Below are positions 1-9,804 of a DNA stretch of 64,000 bases, piece after piece. The notes under the pieces were generated by a model that saw only the letters and a list, made by a program, of their open reading frames with translations, was not told the origin of the DNA and did not search any database. The translations under genes and the position numbers were made by a program. Origin of the DNA: Brevibacillus invocatus (GTDB taxonomy: Bacteria; Bacillota; Bacilli; Brevibacillales; Brevibacillaceae); assembly GCF_003710915.1 (NCBI RefSeq), contig NZ_RHHR01000037.1, forward strand, positions 34,688 to 98,687. Reading direction: 5' to 3'. Every line of letters starts with the position of its first letter. Positions within the stretch are counted from its first letter, which is position 1.

Positions 1-1670
1 TGAATGTGGCCCGGCTCAATTTTTCGCACGGTTCACATGAGGAACACGCTGCTCGGATCACCAATATCCGCCAGGCTGCAGAAGAGGCAGGGAAGCCGGT
101 CGCGATCTTGCTCGATACCAAGGGGCCAGAAATCCGCACAGGTACGCTGTCCGTAGATGCAGTCGAGCTGGTCGAAGGAAACCGCATCGTACTGACAACA
201 GAGGAAGTAGCAGGAACCGCTGAAAAAGTCTCCATTACTTATGACGAGCTGCCAGCAGATGTCGCTCCTGGTGACACCATTCTGATCGACGATGGTTTGA
301 TTGGGCTCACCGTCGAGCAGGTTCACGACAAGGATATTGTCTGCCTGATCAAAAACGGCGGGACATTGAAAAGTAAAAAAGGCGTCAACGTGCCTGGAGT
401 CAAAATCAACCTTCCAGGGATTACGGAGAAGGATGCTCAAGATATTGCATTTGGTATTGCACAGGGCGTTGATTTTATCGCGGCATCCTTTGTCCGCAAG
501 GCTTCTGATATTCTGGAAATCCGTCAGATTCTCGAGCAGAGCAATGCTCGCATCGATATCATCGCCAAGATCGAAAACCAGGAAGGCGTAGACAACGTAG
601 ACGAAATCCTGGTTGTATCCGATGGGATCATGGTAGCGCGCGGTGACCTGGGTGTAGAAATCCCGGCAGAAGAAGTACCGCTCGTCCAGAAGCAGCTGAT
701 CAAAAAGTGTAATGAACTGGCCAAGCCGGTCATCACTGCGACACAAATGCTTGATTCCATGCAGCGCAACCCTCGTCCGACAAGAGCGGAGGCAAGCGAC
801 GTGGCCAACGCAATTTTTGACGGTACCGACGCGATCATGCTATCCGGGGAAACAGCAGCGGGCAAATATCCGGTAGAGTCAGTAGAAACGATGGACCGGA
901 TCGCCCTGCGCGCTGAGCAGGAGCTGAATTACAGAGAAATTCTCTACAAACAGGCGCAGCTGAAACAGGTGACTATCACGGATGCGATCAGCCAAGCGGT
1001 AGCCAATGCGGCGCTTGATCTGAATGCAGCAGCGATTATTACGGCAACAGAAAGCGGTCATACGGCGCGGATGGTGTCCAAGTTCCGTCCGAAAGCACCG
1101 ATCGTAGCTGTCACTCCGCATGCGAGCGTAATCCGCCGTCTGTCGCTCGTAAACGGCGTCTATCCAGTTCTGGGGGAGATGGCTAATACAACGGACGAAA
1201 TGCTGGACAGGTCTGTGCAGGAGTCGCTCCAGAGCGGCTACGTGCGTCATGGAGATCTGGTCGTGATCACAGCAGGAGTACCTGTTCGTGAGGTGGGAAC
1301 GACCAATCTGATGAAGATTCACGTGATTGGAGATGTAGTGGCCAAAGGACAGGGGATTGGTCGCAAGGTCGTCACCGGCAAGGTCGTCATAGCCAGATCC
1401 GCTCAGGAAGCGCTGGAAAAGACGGAGGAAGGCTCTATTCTGGTCACCATCGGTACGGACTCCGATATGATCAAGGCGTTCGAAAAAGCAGGGGCAGTCA
1501 TCACCGAAGAGGGTGGGCTCACCTCACATGCGGCGATTGTCGGTCTGAATTTAAACGTTCCTGTCATCTTGGGAGTGAACCTCGCTACCGAGATTTTGAA
1601 GGAAGGAACCGTGGTCACGGTTGATTCTGGCCGTGGACATATCTATTCGGGACATGCACGTGTGCTTTAG
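1..1670 (+). CDS. pyk: Pyruvate kinase, 5' end outside the window
   Basis: Pyruvate kinase makes pyruvate and ATP from phosphoenolpyruvate and ADP in glycolysis. The reading frame is open from base 3 and begins inside the N-terminal barrel motif ([10 protein letters not shown]), so roughly the first 30 codons are missing. Visible motifs are the [12 protein letters not shown] strand, the Mg/K-binding stretch around IAKIENQEG and [10 protein letters not shown], and ATQMLDSM. The last ~110 residues are an extra PEP-utiliser-like domain ([19 protein letters not shown]), typical of Bacillus-type pyruvate kinases. It is followed by a terminator and a reductase gene with its own promoter, so it ends a transcript. 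Confidence 0.97.
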   Translation, partial: NVARLNFSHGSHEEHAARITNIRQAAEEAGKPVAILLDTKGPEIRTGTLSVDAVELVEGNRIVLTTEEVAGTAEKVSITYDELPADVAPGDTILIDDGLIGLTVEQVHDKDIVCLIKNGGTLKSKKGVNVPGVKINLPGITEKDAQDIAFGIAQGVDFIAASFVRKASDILEIRQILEQSNARIDIIAKIENQEGVDNVDEILVVSDGIMVARGDLGVEIPAEEVPLVQKQLIKKCNELAKPVITATQMLDSMQRNPRPTRAEASDVANAIFDGTDAIMLSGETAAGKYPVESVETMDRIALRAEQELNYREILYKQAQLKQVTITDAISQAVANAALDLNAAAIITATESGHTARMVSKFRPKAPIVAVTPHASVIRRLSLVNGVYPVLGEMANTTDEMLDRSVQESLQSGYVRHGDLVVITAGVPVREVGTTNLMKIHVIGDVVAKGQGIGRKVVTGKVVIARSAQEALEKTEEGSILVTIGTDSDMIKAFEKAGAVITEEGGLTSHAAIVGLNLNVPVILGVNLATEILKEGTVVTVDSGRGHIYSGHARVL

Positions 1671-1703
1671 GTAGAAAGTATCATTTTTCATCCGAAAGAG
1701 AAG

Positions 1704-1732
1704 AAGGGTGACAATCGGTCATCCTTTTTTTC
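1704..1732 (+). terminator. Intrinsic terminator after pyk
   Basis: AAGGGTGAC (1704-1712) pairs with GTCATCCTT (1718-1726) with one G-U pair, followed by a T run. Confidence 0.8.
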
Positions 1733-1910
1733 TTGGCCGTTTTGCTGCCTGTAGATCATGCATAGCAAAAGTTACCAGGGTACAACGGGGTATTTTAGCG
1801 GATGCATGCAGGCAGTGAATCTGGTAAAATCGTTCGGTAACTCTCAAAGGTTGAAAGAGTTAAACTAGTAAAAAGTACCTGATTTGTTGTCAAGCATTAT
1901 TTTACTAGAG

Positions 1911-1958
1911 ACACAACATATAGTGTTGTCGAAAATTATTGCGCACTATATATTGAGA
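1911..1958 (+). promoter_or_regulatory. Tandem NrdR boxes overlapping the nrdJ promoter
   Basis: Two 16-bp palindromes fit the NrdR box ACACWATATATWGTGT. Box 1 is ACACAACATATAGTGT at 1911-1926 (15 of 16 positions). Box 2 is GCACTATATATTGAGA at 1943-1958 (13 of 16). Their starts are 32 bp apart, about three helical turns, as in known NrdR operators. A sigma-A-like promoter TTGTCG (1926-1931), 17 bp, TATATT (1949-1954) lies between and inside the boxes, so NrdR binding should block polymerase. The repressor gene nrdR is at 30778-31263 in this window. Confidence 0.85.
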
Positions 1959-2023
1959 AAGCTATTGAGTTTTCCGGGGAAAAAGAGTTAACTAGATAGT
2001 ATAGATTTTAAGGAGGAACCGAT

Positions 2024-4285
2024 ATGCTGGCCACTGAGACGATTACCCCAACGCGTTTTCTAGGGGATGATTTTTTAGCGAAATACCCAGATTTTCCTTT
2101 GCATATGAGTCCATTGGGACAATTTGTTTACTACCGCACTTATTCCCGTTTTATTCCTGAGTTAGGTAGAAGAGAAACCTGGAAGGAAACATGCCGTCGC
2201 TCGGTGGATTACAATATCAAGCTTGCTTATCAGCACCTGAAAAAAATCGGGATGTATGCAGACATCCGCAAGCTGGAGGAAGAGGCAGAAGGATTGTTCG
2301 ACAACATGTTCAACCTTCGTCAGTTTTTGTCTGGACGCACACTGTGGGTTGGGGGCGCGGAAAATGGCGTTGCCGATCTATACCCATTGGCGAACTTCAA
2401 CTGCTCTTTCCTGAATATCCGATCCTGGGCTGATTTGGGCGACCTGTTTTATTTGTTGTTGGTTGGTACAGGTGTAGGCTTCAAGTGCACGAAGGAAATG
2501 GCTGCAGGCTTGAGCCCGATCCGCACCAATGTCACTCTGCTTTCTTCCGAGTACAAGCCCTTGCCAAAGCATCAGCGCCTGGAGCGTTCTGAGGTCAACG
2601 TACTGGACAACGGCTTTGCCAAAATTTACGTTGGGGACAGCAAGGAAGGCTGGGTAGAGTCCCTTCGCCTTTACCTGGAAATCCTGACGGAAAAAGAATA
2701 TGAAAATATCCATACCGTGAAAATTTCCTACAACAGTGTACGTCCAAAAGGTGAGCGCCTGAAGCGCTTCGGGGGTACTGCTAGCGGACATGAGCCACTT
2801 CGCGAAATGTTCGAAGGAATCGATAAAGTGTTGAAAAACCAGATTGATCAGCATCTGGAACCGATTGTGAGCGATGAAAAGGGCTACGGAAAAATCCGTC
2901 CGATACATATTCTCGATATCGGCAATCTGATTGGAGCGAATGTCGTGGTGGGCGGCGTGCGCCGAACTGCGGAAATCTTCCTCTTTGACCATGACGATTA
3001 CGAGTGCATGATGGCCAAATACGGAATCAACGGCTTCTGGACAGATGAACAGCTGGCTCATCACCGCCGTGTAGGGGAATTGCTGGGCGAAAACAAACCG
3101 GTCTGGTTTGACACGATTCAAAAAGTTGGCGACGGCCGCAATGGTCTGGATCACCGCCGGATGTCCAACAACTCCATCGCATTCATGAAGCAGCCGTCCA
3201 AGGAGTTCCTGCATCTGGTATTTACACTGATGCAGCTGGAAGGGGAGCCAGGCTTCGTCAATCTGGAGGAAGCCAACCGTCGCCGTCCGAATGCAGAAGG
3301 TCTGAATCCTTGTGCGGAAATCCTGCTCGATTCTTACGGCGTCTGCAACCTGACGACTGTCAACCTCGTGGAATTCGTGAAGAAAAGCCCAGATGGCTCG
3401 CACTATCTGGATTTGGATGGTCTGTTGGAAGCACAGCGCAAATCAGCTCGTGCTGGCCTGCGCATGACGCTGGTGACGCTCGAACTGCCTCACTGGGATG
3501 TCGTGCAGCAGCGTGACCGCTTGCTCGGTACGTCGCTGACAGGGGTTAAAGATGCGCTTGCTACATTGGGCTACAGCGATGCACAGGAGCTTGAGCTCTT
3601 GCGTCTATTGGGTGATGCAGCGCGCGATGAAGCGGATCGTTACGCGTATGAGCTGCGCGTCAACTCGCCACTGCTGGTTACGACTGTCAAACCAGAGGGA
3701 ACGCTCTCCCAGGTAGCAGGTGGCGTTTCCAGTGGACTGCACTGGTCGCACTCTCCGTATTATATTCGCCGTATCCGCATCAACGCTGAGGATCCGTTGG
3801 CAAAAGCGGTACAAGCCCTCGGCTGGACCGTGAATCCTGAAGTGGGAACACCGGGCGATACCCATGAAGAACGGATGGCCAATGCACGTACCCTCGTTAT
3901 TGACTTCCCTGTTTCTTCGGGTGCTAAGGAAACGAAGAACGAGGTAAGCGCGAAGCGTCAATTCGATACGTACTTCCGTTTCCAAAAGGAGTACACCGAG
4001 CATAACTCCTCCAACACCATTACCGTGCGTAAGGAAGAGTGGAGTGAAGTCGAAGACATCGTCTTTGACAACTGGGATAATTTTGTCGGCGTTTCCTTCT
4101 TGCAGCTGGATGGAGGAAACTACCAGCTCGCTCCGTACGAAGCATGCTCGAAGGAAGAGTATGAACAGCTGAAAGCTTCCATGAAGGCATTCGATCCTGC
4201 GATTCTGCAACAGTATGAAACAGGCCGCGATGCCGATCTGTCTACTGCTGAATCCTGCGAAGGCGGAGCTTGCCCGATTCGCTAA
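2024..4285 (+). CDS. nrdJ: Adenosylcobalamin-dependent (class II) ribonucleotide reductase
   Basis: This monomeric B12-dependent reductase makes deoxyribonucleotides from ribonucleotides and needs no oxygen. Its 753 residues match the Lactobacillus leichmannii type (~740) rather than the longer dimeric NrdJ. The core reads [16 protein letters not shown]430 is the expected thiyl-radical cysteine, E432 the catalytic glutamate, and C441 pairs with C127 (NFNCSFLN) as the active-site dithiol. The C-terminal relay cysteines C745 and C750 lie in CEGGACPIR. An AGGAGG site sits 7-12 bases before the ATG. The gene stands alone between a tandem NrdR operator and a terminator. The 5' region shows no cobalamin riboswitch that I can recognise. 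Confidence 0.96.
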   Translation: MLATETITPTRFLGDDFLAKYPDFPLHMSPLGQFVYYRTYSRFIPELGRRETWKETCRRSVDYNIKLAYQHLKKIGMYADIRKLEEEAEGLFDNMFNLRQFLSGRTLWVGGAENGVADLYPLANFNCSFLNIRSWADLGDLFYLLLVGTGVGFKCTKEMAAGLSPIRTNVTLLSSEYKPLPKHQRLERSEVNVLDNGFAKIYVGDSKEGWVESLRLYLEILTEKEYENIHTVKISYNSVRPKGERLKRFGGTASGHEPLREMFEGIDKVLKNQIDQHLEPIVSDEKGYGKIRPIHILDIGNLIGANVVVGGVRRTAEIFLFDHDDYECMMAKYGINGFWTDEQLAHHRRVGELLGENKPVWFDTIQKVGDGRNGLDHRRMSNNSIAFMKQPSKEFLHLVFTLMQLEGEPGFVNLEEANRRRPNAEGLNPCAEILLDSYGVCNLTTVNLVEFVKKSPDGSHYLDLDGLLEAQRKSARAGLRMTLVTLELPHWDVVQQRDRLLGTSLTGVKDALATLGYSDAQELELLRLLGDAARDEADRYAYELRVNSPLLVTTVKPEGTLSQVAGGVSSGLHWSHSPYYIRRIRINAEDPLAKAVQALGWTVNPEVGTPGDTHEERMANARTLVIDFPVSSGAKETKNEVSAKRQFDTYFRFQKEYTEHNSSNTITVRKEEWSEVEDIVFDNWDNFVGVSFLQLDGGNYQLAPYEACSKEEYEQLKASMKAFDPAILQQYETGRDADLSTAESCEGGACPIR

Positions 4286-4305
4286 ATACACGCTGTACAA
4301 CATAC

Positions 4306-4351
4306 AAGGGTGTTTCACAGATAGCTTGTCTATCTGCGGAGCACCTTTTTC
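4306..4351 (+). terminator. Intrinsic terminator after nrdJ
   Basis: Nested stem: AAGGGTG pairs with GCACCTT outside, and CAGATAG (4318-4324) pairs with CTATCTG (4330-4336) inside, followed by five T residues. Confidence 0.85.
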
Positions 4352-4457
4352 TTGCCGTTTCGGTTTGATCCAGCCGCAGTGGAGGTCAGGAAACAGGAGA
4401 AAACGCTCCAGCTTCTTGGGCTACCTGCACAGGAGATTCACTGCCCGACTCCATGAA

Positions 4458-4537
4458 TAAAACGAAACCGCGTCCAAAGCAGCCGCCTCCATGGAGCCTC
4501 TCAGGGGTGGACGCTTAAATGCGTGTTTCGTTTTTTT
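4458..4537 (+). terminator. Second, long inverted repeat ending in T7
   Basis: AACGAAAC (4461-4468) pairs with GTTTCGTT (4525-4532), and GCGTCC (4470-4475) pairs with GGACGC (4509-4514). The right arm runs into a seven-T tract. It lies in a gene-free gap of 395 bp (4286-4681). It may be a backup terminator or the 3' end of a short transcript; nothing in the gap looks protein-coding. Confidence 0.45.
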
Positions 4538-4623
4538 CACTCCGTCTCGGTGGGTACCCCAAAGATCTTCGCTTTTCTCTCCCCCACTACAGCATGGTTT
4601 ACATTAAAAAGCGAACAGATCTT

Positions 4624-4652
4624 TTCATAGAACTGACAGGCTATGGTAAAAT
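4624..4652 (+). promoter_or_regulatory. Sigma-A-type promoter of the thioesterase-fxsA unit
   Basis: TTCATA (4624-4629), 17-bp spacer, TAAAAT (4647-4652) preceded by an extended TGG. The predicted start is about 20 bases before the TTG codon at 4682. Confidence 0.6.
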
Positions 4653-4681
4653 GAAAGTACAGAGAGAAAGGGGCGATCCAG

Positions 4682-5113
4682 TTGAGTCCGATCATCCATA
4701 CCCACCAGTTGCGCGTCCGTTACGGAGAAACCGACCAGATGGGCGTCGTCTATCACACCAATTACCTGAACTGGTTTGAAGTAGGGCGTACAGAATTGAT
4801 ACGCCATGCAGGATTGACGTATCGACAACTCGAGGAAAAAGGCATGCTGCTCCCACTGACGGATGCAAGTCTTTCCTATAAAAAGCCAGCTAAATACGAT
4901 GATGTGGTAGAGATTCGAACCACTGTCGCAGAAATCAGCCCGCTGCGTCTTACCTTCGCCTATGAAATTTATCGTCTGCCGGAGGAAGAGTTGCTCGTGA
5001 CAGGCAAAACGATGCATGTCTTTACCAGTACAGACCTGAAGCCGATCCGATTGCCAAGATCGGAGCCAGAGGTTTATCAGTGGTTGGAGAGCCAGCATCG
5101 AGGAGAAGAATGA
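4682..5113 (+). CDS. Acyl-CoA thioesterase, YbgC/4HBT hot-dog family
   Basis: A 143-residue single hot-dog domain that probably hydrolyses acyl-CoA thioesters in the cytoplasm. The family signature is clear near the N-terminus: RYGETDQMGVVYHTNYLNWF, with D18 as the expected catalytic aspartate and the Tyr-His pair after it, then FEVGRTE. The start is TTG, preceded by GAAAGGGG. It lies 60 bp upstream of fxsA on the same strand and probably shares its transcript. The substrate cannot be read from sequence. Confidence 0.88.
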   Translation: MSPIIHTHQLRVRYGETDQMGVVYHTNYLNWFEVGRTELIRHAGLTYRQLEEKGMLLPLTDASLSYKKPAKYDDVVEIRTTVAEISPLRLTFAYEIYRLPEEELLVTGKTMHVFTSTDLKPIRLPRSEPEVYQWLESQHRGEE

Positions 5114-5173
5114 CACGAAGAGTATCACCCTTTGCACGTACATGATTGATTCTGAATAAAAGGAGGGGATGCT

Positions 5174-5572
5174 ATGCTGTTTCGCATCCTCATCGTCCTG
5201 TTCATCGTCGTTCCTGCCATAGAGATATGGGGATTGATCGCGGTTGGGAAGGTCATCGGCGGATGGAGTACGGTGGCATTGGTTATCCTGACAGGTATTG
5301 TTGGCGCTTGGCTCGCCAAGCAGCAAGGACTTCAGGTATTCCGGCTGGTGCAGCTGCAGCTCTCCCGCGGACAAATGCCGACCGAAACCTTAATGGATGG
5401 AGTGCTGGTGCTCATCGGCGGCATCATGCTGCTGGCACCCGGATTCTTCAGTGACGTCTTCGGTCTGATCCTGCTGATCCCATACACTCGCATGATCATA
5501 CGTCACCTTTTGAAGCTGTGGCTGTGGAGATTGATTTCTTCAGGAAGAATCCAGCTCTTTTTTCGCAGATAG
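5174..5572 (+). CDS. fxsA: FxsA family membrane protein
   Basis: A 132-residue membrane protein of the FxsA/YtzA family. It has three to four hydrophobic segments (about 5-25, 30-48, 76-96) and the conserved stretch LMDGVLVLIGGIMLLAPGFFSDVFGL, followed by a short basic tail. The E. coli homologue relieves exclusion of phage T7 when overproduced; its normal role is not known. It lies between pyk and ytvI as in Bacillus. An AGGAGGGG site precedes the ATG. Confidence 0.93.
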   Translation: MLFRILIVLFIVVPAIEIWGLIAVGKVIGGWSTVALVILTGIVGAWLAKQQGLQVFRLVQLQLSRGQMPTETLMDGVLVLIGGIMLLAPGFFSDVFGLILLIPYTRMIIRHLLKLWLWRLISSGRIQLFFRR

Positions 5573-5586
5573 ACTAAGACAACATG

Positions 5587-5632
5587 AAAAACCGCTTGAA
5601 CCAACTACATGCATTGGTCAAGCGGTTTTTTG
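5587..5632 (+). terminator. Bidirectional terminator between fxsA and ytvI
   Basis: AAAACCGCTTGAACCA (5587-5602) pairs with TGGTCAAGCGGTTTT. A T run follows on the plus side and an A run precedes it, so it can serve both convergent genes. Confidence 0.92.
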
Positions 5633-5655
5633 CAAGTTTGTAGAGTTTGTAGACA

Positions 5656-6780
5656 TCAGCCTGACTTGATATATCGCCATACATCAGAGAAAACATCAGC
5701 CTTCACCAAGGCATTGATCAGCACGAGTGCGACAGGTCCGATAATCAAGCCCAAAAATCCAAACAATTGCAAGCCCACAAAAAGCGCAACGAGGGTCAGC
5801 AATGGATCAAGCCCGACGTTTTCAGCAACGACTTTTGGTTCGATGACCTGGCGGAAAATGAGCACGACACCGTAGAGAATGGACAAGCCGATGACGAGGC
5901 TGTAGTTTCCTTTAAAAAAGAGGTAGATGATCCAGGGCACAAATACCGTACCTGTTCCCAGATAAGGCAGGAGGTCGACAAGTCCTGTAATCAGTCCGAT
6001 CGTGATCGCGTAGTTGACGTCGAGAATCAAAAGCCCGATGATGACGATCGCGGCTGTCAGGGAGATCAAGGTAATCTGTGCTTTTATGAAACCGACCAGT
6101 GCACCCTTCAGATCGTTGAGGACTTGATCCAGACGGCTGTTTACCCCATTGGGCAAAACCCGCTGAAAGCGTTTTTTCCAAACATAGAAGTCCTTGGAGA
6201 TAAAGAAGGCAGCAATCAGAGAAATCACGGATACCGTCGCCATATTTGGCAGTGAGACGATCAAATTCTTCAGCCCGTTCAGGAAAGCGACGACCCAATC
6301 CTGTGCAGTCTGGGTGATCGAGGAGATCCCGCTTTGGATGGTACTGTCAACCTTGTTCTTAAACTCCGGGTCCAGGTGAGTGTACATCCATTGTATCTGA
6401 TCGTATAGCCCCATGAGGAAATCCTGCGAAATCGTTCGTTGCAGGTATTCTCCCAATTCTTTCGTGACTCCTGGAAGTAGCTTGGCAAGCTCATTGATCT
6501 CACTGACCGTCTGAGTCACGATCAACGTCGCAGCTCCAATCATCAGCAGCATCAGCACGAGCAAAGCCAGAATCACCGACAACCAGCGGGGAAACCTGAA
6601 TTTTGCCGTCATAAAATTGACAGGACGATTGATCAGGAGCGCAATGAGTAAAGCAAATATAAATGGGTAAAGTAAGGGTGTTCCGAACTTAAAGAGCAAA
6701 AAGCCTGCGTAGATAACAAAGCAAATCCATAGAAAACGAATGATTTGAAACAAGCGTTCCAACCAGTTTTCTCGGTTCAA
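5656..6780 (-). CDS. ytvI: YtvI-like AI-2E family transporter
   Basis: Polytopic membrane protein of the AI-2E transporter/PerM family, closest in context and length to Bacillus YtvI (sporulation integral membrane protein). Hydrophobic segments cluster at the N-terminus (two pairs), in the middle, and in a C-terminal group containing ITGLVDLLPYLGTGTVFVPW and VGLQLFGFLGLIIGPV, the typical family region. I chose the TTG at 6780 because GAGAGGAGAG lies 5-14 bases before it. An upstream in-frame TTG at 6801 would add seven residues but has no clear ribosome site. It is convergent with fxsA and divergent from citZ. The transported substrate is unknown. Confidence 0.88.
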   Translation of the reverse strand: MNRENWLERLFQIIRFLWICFVIYAGFLLFKFGTPLLYPFIFALLIALLINRPVNFMTAKFRFPRWLSVILALLVLMLLMIGAATLIVTQTVSEINELAKLLPGVTKELGEYLQRTISQDFLMGLYDQIQWMYTHLDPEFKNKVDSTIQSGISSITQTAQDWVVAFLNGLKNLIVSLPNMATVSVISLIAAFFISKDFYVWKKRFQRVLPNGVNSRLDQVLNDLKGALVGFIKAQITLISLTAAIVIIGLLILDVNYAITIGLITGLVDLLPYLGTGTVFVPWIIYLFFKGNYSLVIGLSILYGVVLIFRQVIEPKVVAENVGLDPLLTLVALFVGLQLFGFLGLIIGPVALVLINALVKADVFSDVWRYIKSG

Positions 6781-6917
6781 GAGTGCTCTCCTCTCTGACA
6801 ATTGTGCCGATGGTATGTACCTATTTTCTATTATGCAGCAAGCGGGTTATAACGGGCAAGTTATGCCGAAAAACAAAACTAAGTTTCACCCTTTGAAACA
6901 TTTTTTCGCTTACCTTA

Positions 6918-6946
6918 TTCACAAAATCGCAATAATCTTTTATAAT
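6918..6946 (+). promoter_or_regulatory. Sigma-A promoter of the citZ-icd-mdh operon
   Basis: TTCACA (6918-6923), 17-bp spacer and a perfect TATAAT (6941-6946). The predicted transcript begins near 6953, giving a leader of about 255 nt before citZ. Confidence 0.8.
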
Positions 6947-6952
6947 TGGGTC

Positions 6953-7208
6953 GAATTAAGGTGGATTCTGTAACTCGCCATGCGAAAGTGGAACGTTGCC
7001 ATATGGTCTTCTTTTCCCTTGCCCTGACTGAGAGAGAAATAAGGTCAGGAAAGGATTTGCGTGGAATACATTCCCAGACATGAGTGGTGGGTGAAAGAAA
7101 CCGCTGCTTACAATTTCATAGAACCGTTTTAGACTGTTTTACCGGTCATCGGGACAAGCGAGGACTGGAAAAGCATTACTACTCGAGTGGAAAAGGAGAG
7201 GGAATTCT
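6953..7208 (+). other. Long untranslated leader of citZ
   Basis: About 255 nt without a credible reading frame. CCTGAC (7023-7028) can pair with GTCAGG (7044-7049), and there are further weak stems near 7085-7165. It does not match a riboswitch class or T-box that I know (no GGTACC/CCGCG antiterminator motif). In B. subtilis citZ is controlled by CcpC, and its mRNA leader has been reported to bind aconitase. A similar role here is only an inference. Confidence 0.4.
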
Positions 7209-8321
7209 ATGACAGCTACCCGTGGACTGGAAGGCGTTGTTGCCGCTCAATCTTCAATCTGTTCGATCGTTGATGGTGTTCTCTGTTATGGCGGTATCAA
7301 CATCGATGAATTGGCAGAACACGCAACCTTTGAAGAGGTTGTCTACCTACTCTGGCATGGAGCGCTACCGAAGCGTGATCAGCTGGAAACATTACAAAAG
7401 CAACTGGGTGAAAATGCGGCAGTTCCAGCGGAAGTTCTGGAAGGCATCCGCAACTATCCACAAGGTGTTCACCCAATGGCAGCATTGCGCACAGCTGTCT
7501 CTTCGTTAGCTCTCTACGACTCAGAAGCACAGGTCATGACTACTGAGGCTAACTACCGCAAGTCAATTCGATTGATGGCACAAACTCCAACCCTGATCGC
7601 TGCTTTTGCTCGTATGCGCAAAGGTCTGGAGCCAGTTGCTCCAAAAGCGAACTACACCATCGCACAGAATTTCCTGTACATGCTGACTGGTGAAGAGCCA
7701 ACTGAAACAGCTGTGAAAGCGTTCAACGTTGCTTTGATCCTGCACGCTGACCACGAGTTCAACGCATCTACTTTTGCAGCTCGTGTAACCGTTGCCACGC
7801 TGACTGATATCTACTCCGGTATCGTATCTGCTATTGGCACGCTGAAAGGTCCTTTGCACGGTGGAGCAAATGAGGCAGTAGCTGCTATGCTGACTGAAAT
7901 CGGTTCCCTCGACAAAGTGGAAGGCTACGTACGTCAAAAGCTGGACAACAAAGACAAGATTATGGGCTTCGGACATCGCGTCTACAAAGATGGCGATCCA
8001 CGCGCCAAATGGCTGAAACAAATGTCCAAAGAACTGACTGCACAAATCGGTCGTCCTGAGCTGTACGAGATGTCTGTTAAAATCGATGACATGGTAACAG
8101 GTGAAAAAGGCCTGAAACCAAACGTTGATTTCTACTCCGCATCCGTATACATCTCTCTCGGACTGGAAATCGATCTGTTCACTCCAATTTTTGCGATCAG
8201 CCGCATGTCTGGATGGACAGCACATATTATGGAACAGTATGAAAACAATCGTCTGATCCGTCCTCGCGCTGATTACACTGGCCCGGTCAACCAGCATTAC
8301 GTGCCAATCGACCGCCGCTAA
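7209..8321 (+). CDS. citZ: Citrate synthase
   Basis: Condenses acetyl-CoA and oxaloacetate to citrate at the entry of the TCA cycle. Its 370 residues fit the short Gram-positive form. Catalytic residues are visible: H217 in GPLHGGANEAV, H256 in GFGHRVYKDGDPRAK, and D307 in PNVDFYSAS. HADHEFNAS (179-187) is also present. It is the first gene of citZ-icd-mdh, with GGAGAGG before the ATG. A hairpin-rich gap separates it from icd, so the three genes may be expressed unequally. Confidence 0.97.
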   Translation: MTATRGLEGVVAAQSSICSIVDGVLCYGGINIDELAEHATFEEVVYLLWHGALPKRDQLETLQKQLGENAAVPAEVLEGIRNYPQGVHPMAALRTAVSSLALYDSEAQVMTTEANYRKSIRLMAQTPTLIAAFARMRKGLEPVAPKANYTIAQNFLYMLTGEEPTETAVKAFNVALILHADHEFNASTFAARVTVATLTDIYSGIVSAIGTLKGPLHGGANEAVAAMLTEIGSLDKVEGYVRQKLDNKDKIMGFGHRVYKDGDPRAKWLKQMSKELTAQIGRPELYEMSVKIDDMVTGEKGLKPNVDFYSASVYISLGLEIDLFTPIFAISRMSGWTAHIMEQYENNRLIRPRADYTGPVNQHYVPIDRR

Positions 8322-8346
8322 ACATTGCTATTCCGAGCGTGGAGAC

Positions 8347-8417
8347 AGGTGTATATGCATGGCACATACACCTCGTGGCGAAAGCTTGAGAACTACCACT
8401 GGCATGTGGTAGTTCTC
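8347..8417 (+). repeat. Two perfect hairpins between citZ and icd
   Basis: Hairpin 1: AGGTGTAT (8347-8354) with ATACACCT (8366-8373). Hairpin 2: GAGAACTACCAC (8388-8399) with GTGGTAGTTCTC (8406-8417), a 12-bp perfect stem. Neither has a T tract, so they are unlikely to be strong terminators. They could protect mRNA ends or act as processing sites inside the operon. Confidence 0.7.
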
Positions 8418-8469
8418 CTACGTCTGGAAATATTTCTAATACCTACTTTCTTATTTGGAGGGATTCTTT

Positions 8470-9753
8470 GTGTTTAAAAACTTGTCGCAACCGACTGCTG
8501 GTGAGAAAATCACTGTAGACAATGGAAAACTGGTAGTTCCAAACAATCCGATCATTCCTTTTATCGAGGGTGACGGTACGGGTCCTGACATCTGGAAAGC
8601 GTCTGTTCGCGTTCTCGATGCAGCTGTAGAAAAAGCTTACAAAGGCGAGAAAAAAATCGCTTGGTTCGAAGTATTCGCGGGCGAAAAATCCTTCAACCAA
8701 TACAATGAGTGGCTGCCAGAAGATACCCTGACTGCTGTTCGTGAATACCTGATCGCAATCAAAGGTCCTCTGACTACTCCAGTTGGCGGCGGTATCCGCT
8801 CCATCAACGTAGCTCTGCGTCAAGAGCTGGACCTGTATGCTTGCGTACGTCCAGTCCAATACTTCGACGGTGTACCATCCCCTGTGAAACACCCAGAGCT
8901 GACTGACATGGTGATCTTCCGTGAGAACACTGAAGACATCTACGCAGGTGTAGAGTGGGCTGAAGGCACTCCAGAAGTGAAAAAAGTAATCGACTTCCTG
9001 CAAAACGAAATGGGCGTGAAGAAAATCCGCTTCCCGGAAACATCCGGTATCGGTATCAAGCCTGTATCCAAAGATGGTACAGAGCGTCTGGTTCGCGCTG
9101 CTATCAACTACGCGATCGACAACAACCGCAAATCCGTAACCTTGGTACACAAAGGAAACATCATGAAGTTTACCGAAGGCGCGTTCAAAAGCTGGGGTTA
9201 TGCAGTGGCTGAAGCTGAATACGGCGACAAAGTATTCACTTGGGCACAATACGACCGCATCAAAGCTGAAGGCGGAGACGCTGACAAAGCACAAAAAGAA
9301 GCGGAAGCAGCTGGCAAAATCATCGTAAAAGACGTGATTGCTGACGCGTTCCTGCAACAAATCCTGACTCGTCCAGCTGAGTACGATGTCGTAGCAACCC
9401 TGAACCTGAACGGTGACTACATCTCTGACGCACTGGCTGCTCAAGTAGGCGGAATCGGTATCGCTCCTGGTGCCAACATCAACTACCTGACCGGACATGC
9501 GATCTTTGAAGCAACACACGGTACTGCTCCTAAATACGCTGGCTTGGACAAAGTAAACCCATCCTCCGTGATTCTTTCCGGAGAAATGATGCTGCGTCAC
9601 CTGGGCTGGAACGAAGCAGCTGACCTGATCATCAACTCCATGGAAAAAACCATCTCCGCGAAAACCGTTACTTACGATTTCGCTCGTCTGATGGAAGGCG
9701 CATCTGAGCTGAAATGCTCCGAGTTCGCTGATGCTTTGATCAACAACATGTAA
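8470..9753 (+). CDS. icd: Isocitrate dehydrogenase (NADP type)
   Basis: Oxidatively decarboxylates isocitrate to 2-oxoglutarate. The chosen start is the GTG at 8470, which has TTGGAGGG 7-14 bases upstream; the earlier TTG at 8455 lies inside that ribosome site. This gives 427 residues. Features: [12 protein letters not shown] near the N-terminus; substrate loop [21 protein letters not shown] with S111, equivalent to the regulatory serine of E. coli Icd; [28 protein letters not shown]; and the nucleotide-site stretch [11 protein letters not shown]. Middle gene of the operon; mdh follows after about 50 bp. Confidence 0.97.
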   Translation: MFKNLSQPTAGEKITVDNGKLVVPNNPIIPFIEGDGTGPDIWKASVRVLDAAVEKAYKGEKKIAWFEVFAGEKSFNQYNEWLPEDTLTAVREYLIAIKGPLTTPVGGGIRSINVALRQELDLYACVRPVQYFDGVPSPVKHPELTDMVIFRENTEDIYAGVEWAEGTPEVKKVIDFLQNEMGVKKIRFPETSGIGIKPVSKDGTERLVRAAINYAIDNNRKSVTLVHKGNIMKFTEGAFKSWGYAVAEAEYGDKVFTWAQYDRIKAEGGDADKAQKEAEAAGKIIVKDVIADAFLQQILTRPAEYDVVATLNLNGDYISDALAAQVGGIGIAPGANINYLTGHAIFEATHGTAPKYAGLDKVNPSSVILSGEMMLRHLGWNEAADLIINSMEKTISAKTVTYDFARLMEGASELKCSEFADALINNM

Positions 9754-9804
9754 GTTCCGCTTGACTAGACGCATCGATTACTAAGATTTTGGAGGGGATT
9801 GAAA

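Noticed and set aside
2378..3403. 341-codon minus-strand frame inside nrdJ
   Set aside because: Shadow of the reductase gene; the plus-strand product has all catalytic cysteines.
6953..7208. T-box in the citZ leader
   Set aside because: No T-box GGTGG-ACCGCG motif and no terminator/antiterminator pair.
8443..9774. 443-codon frame on the minus strand across icd
   Set aside because: It mirrors icd in the complementary frame, has low-complexity Cys/Phe/Ser-rich content and no family motif or ribosome site; icd is unmistakable.
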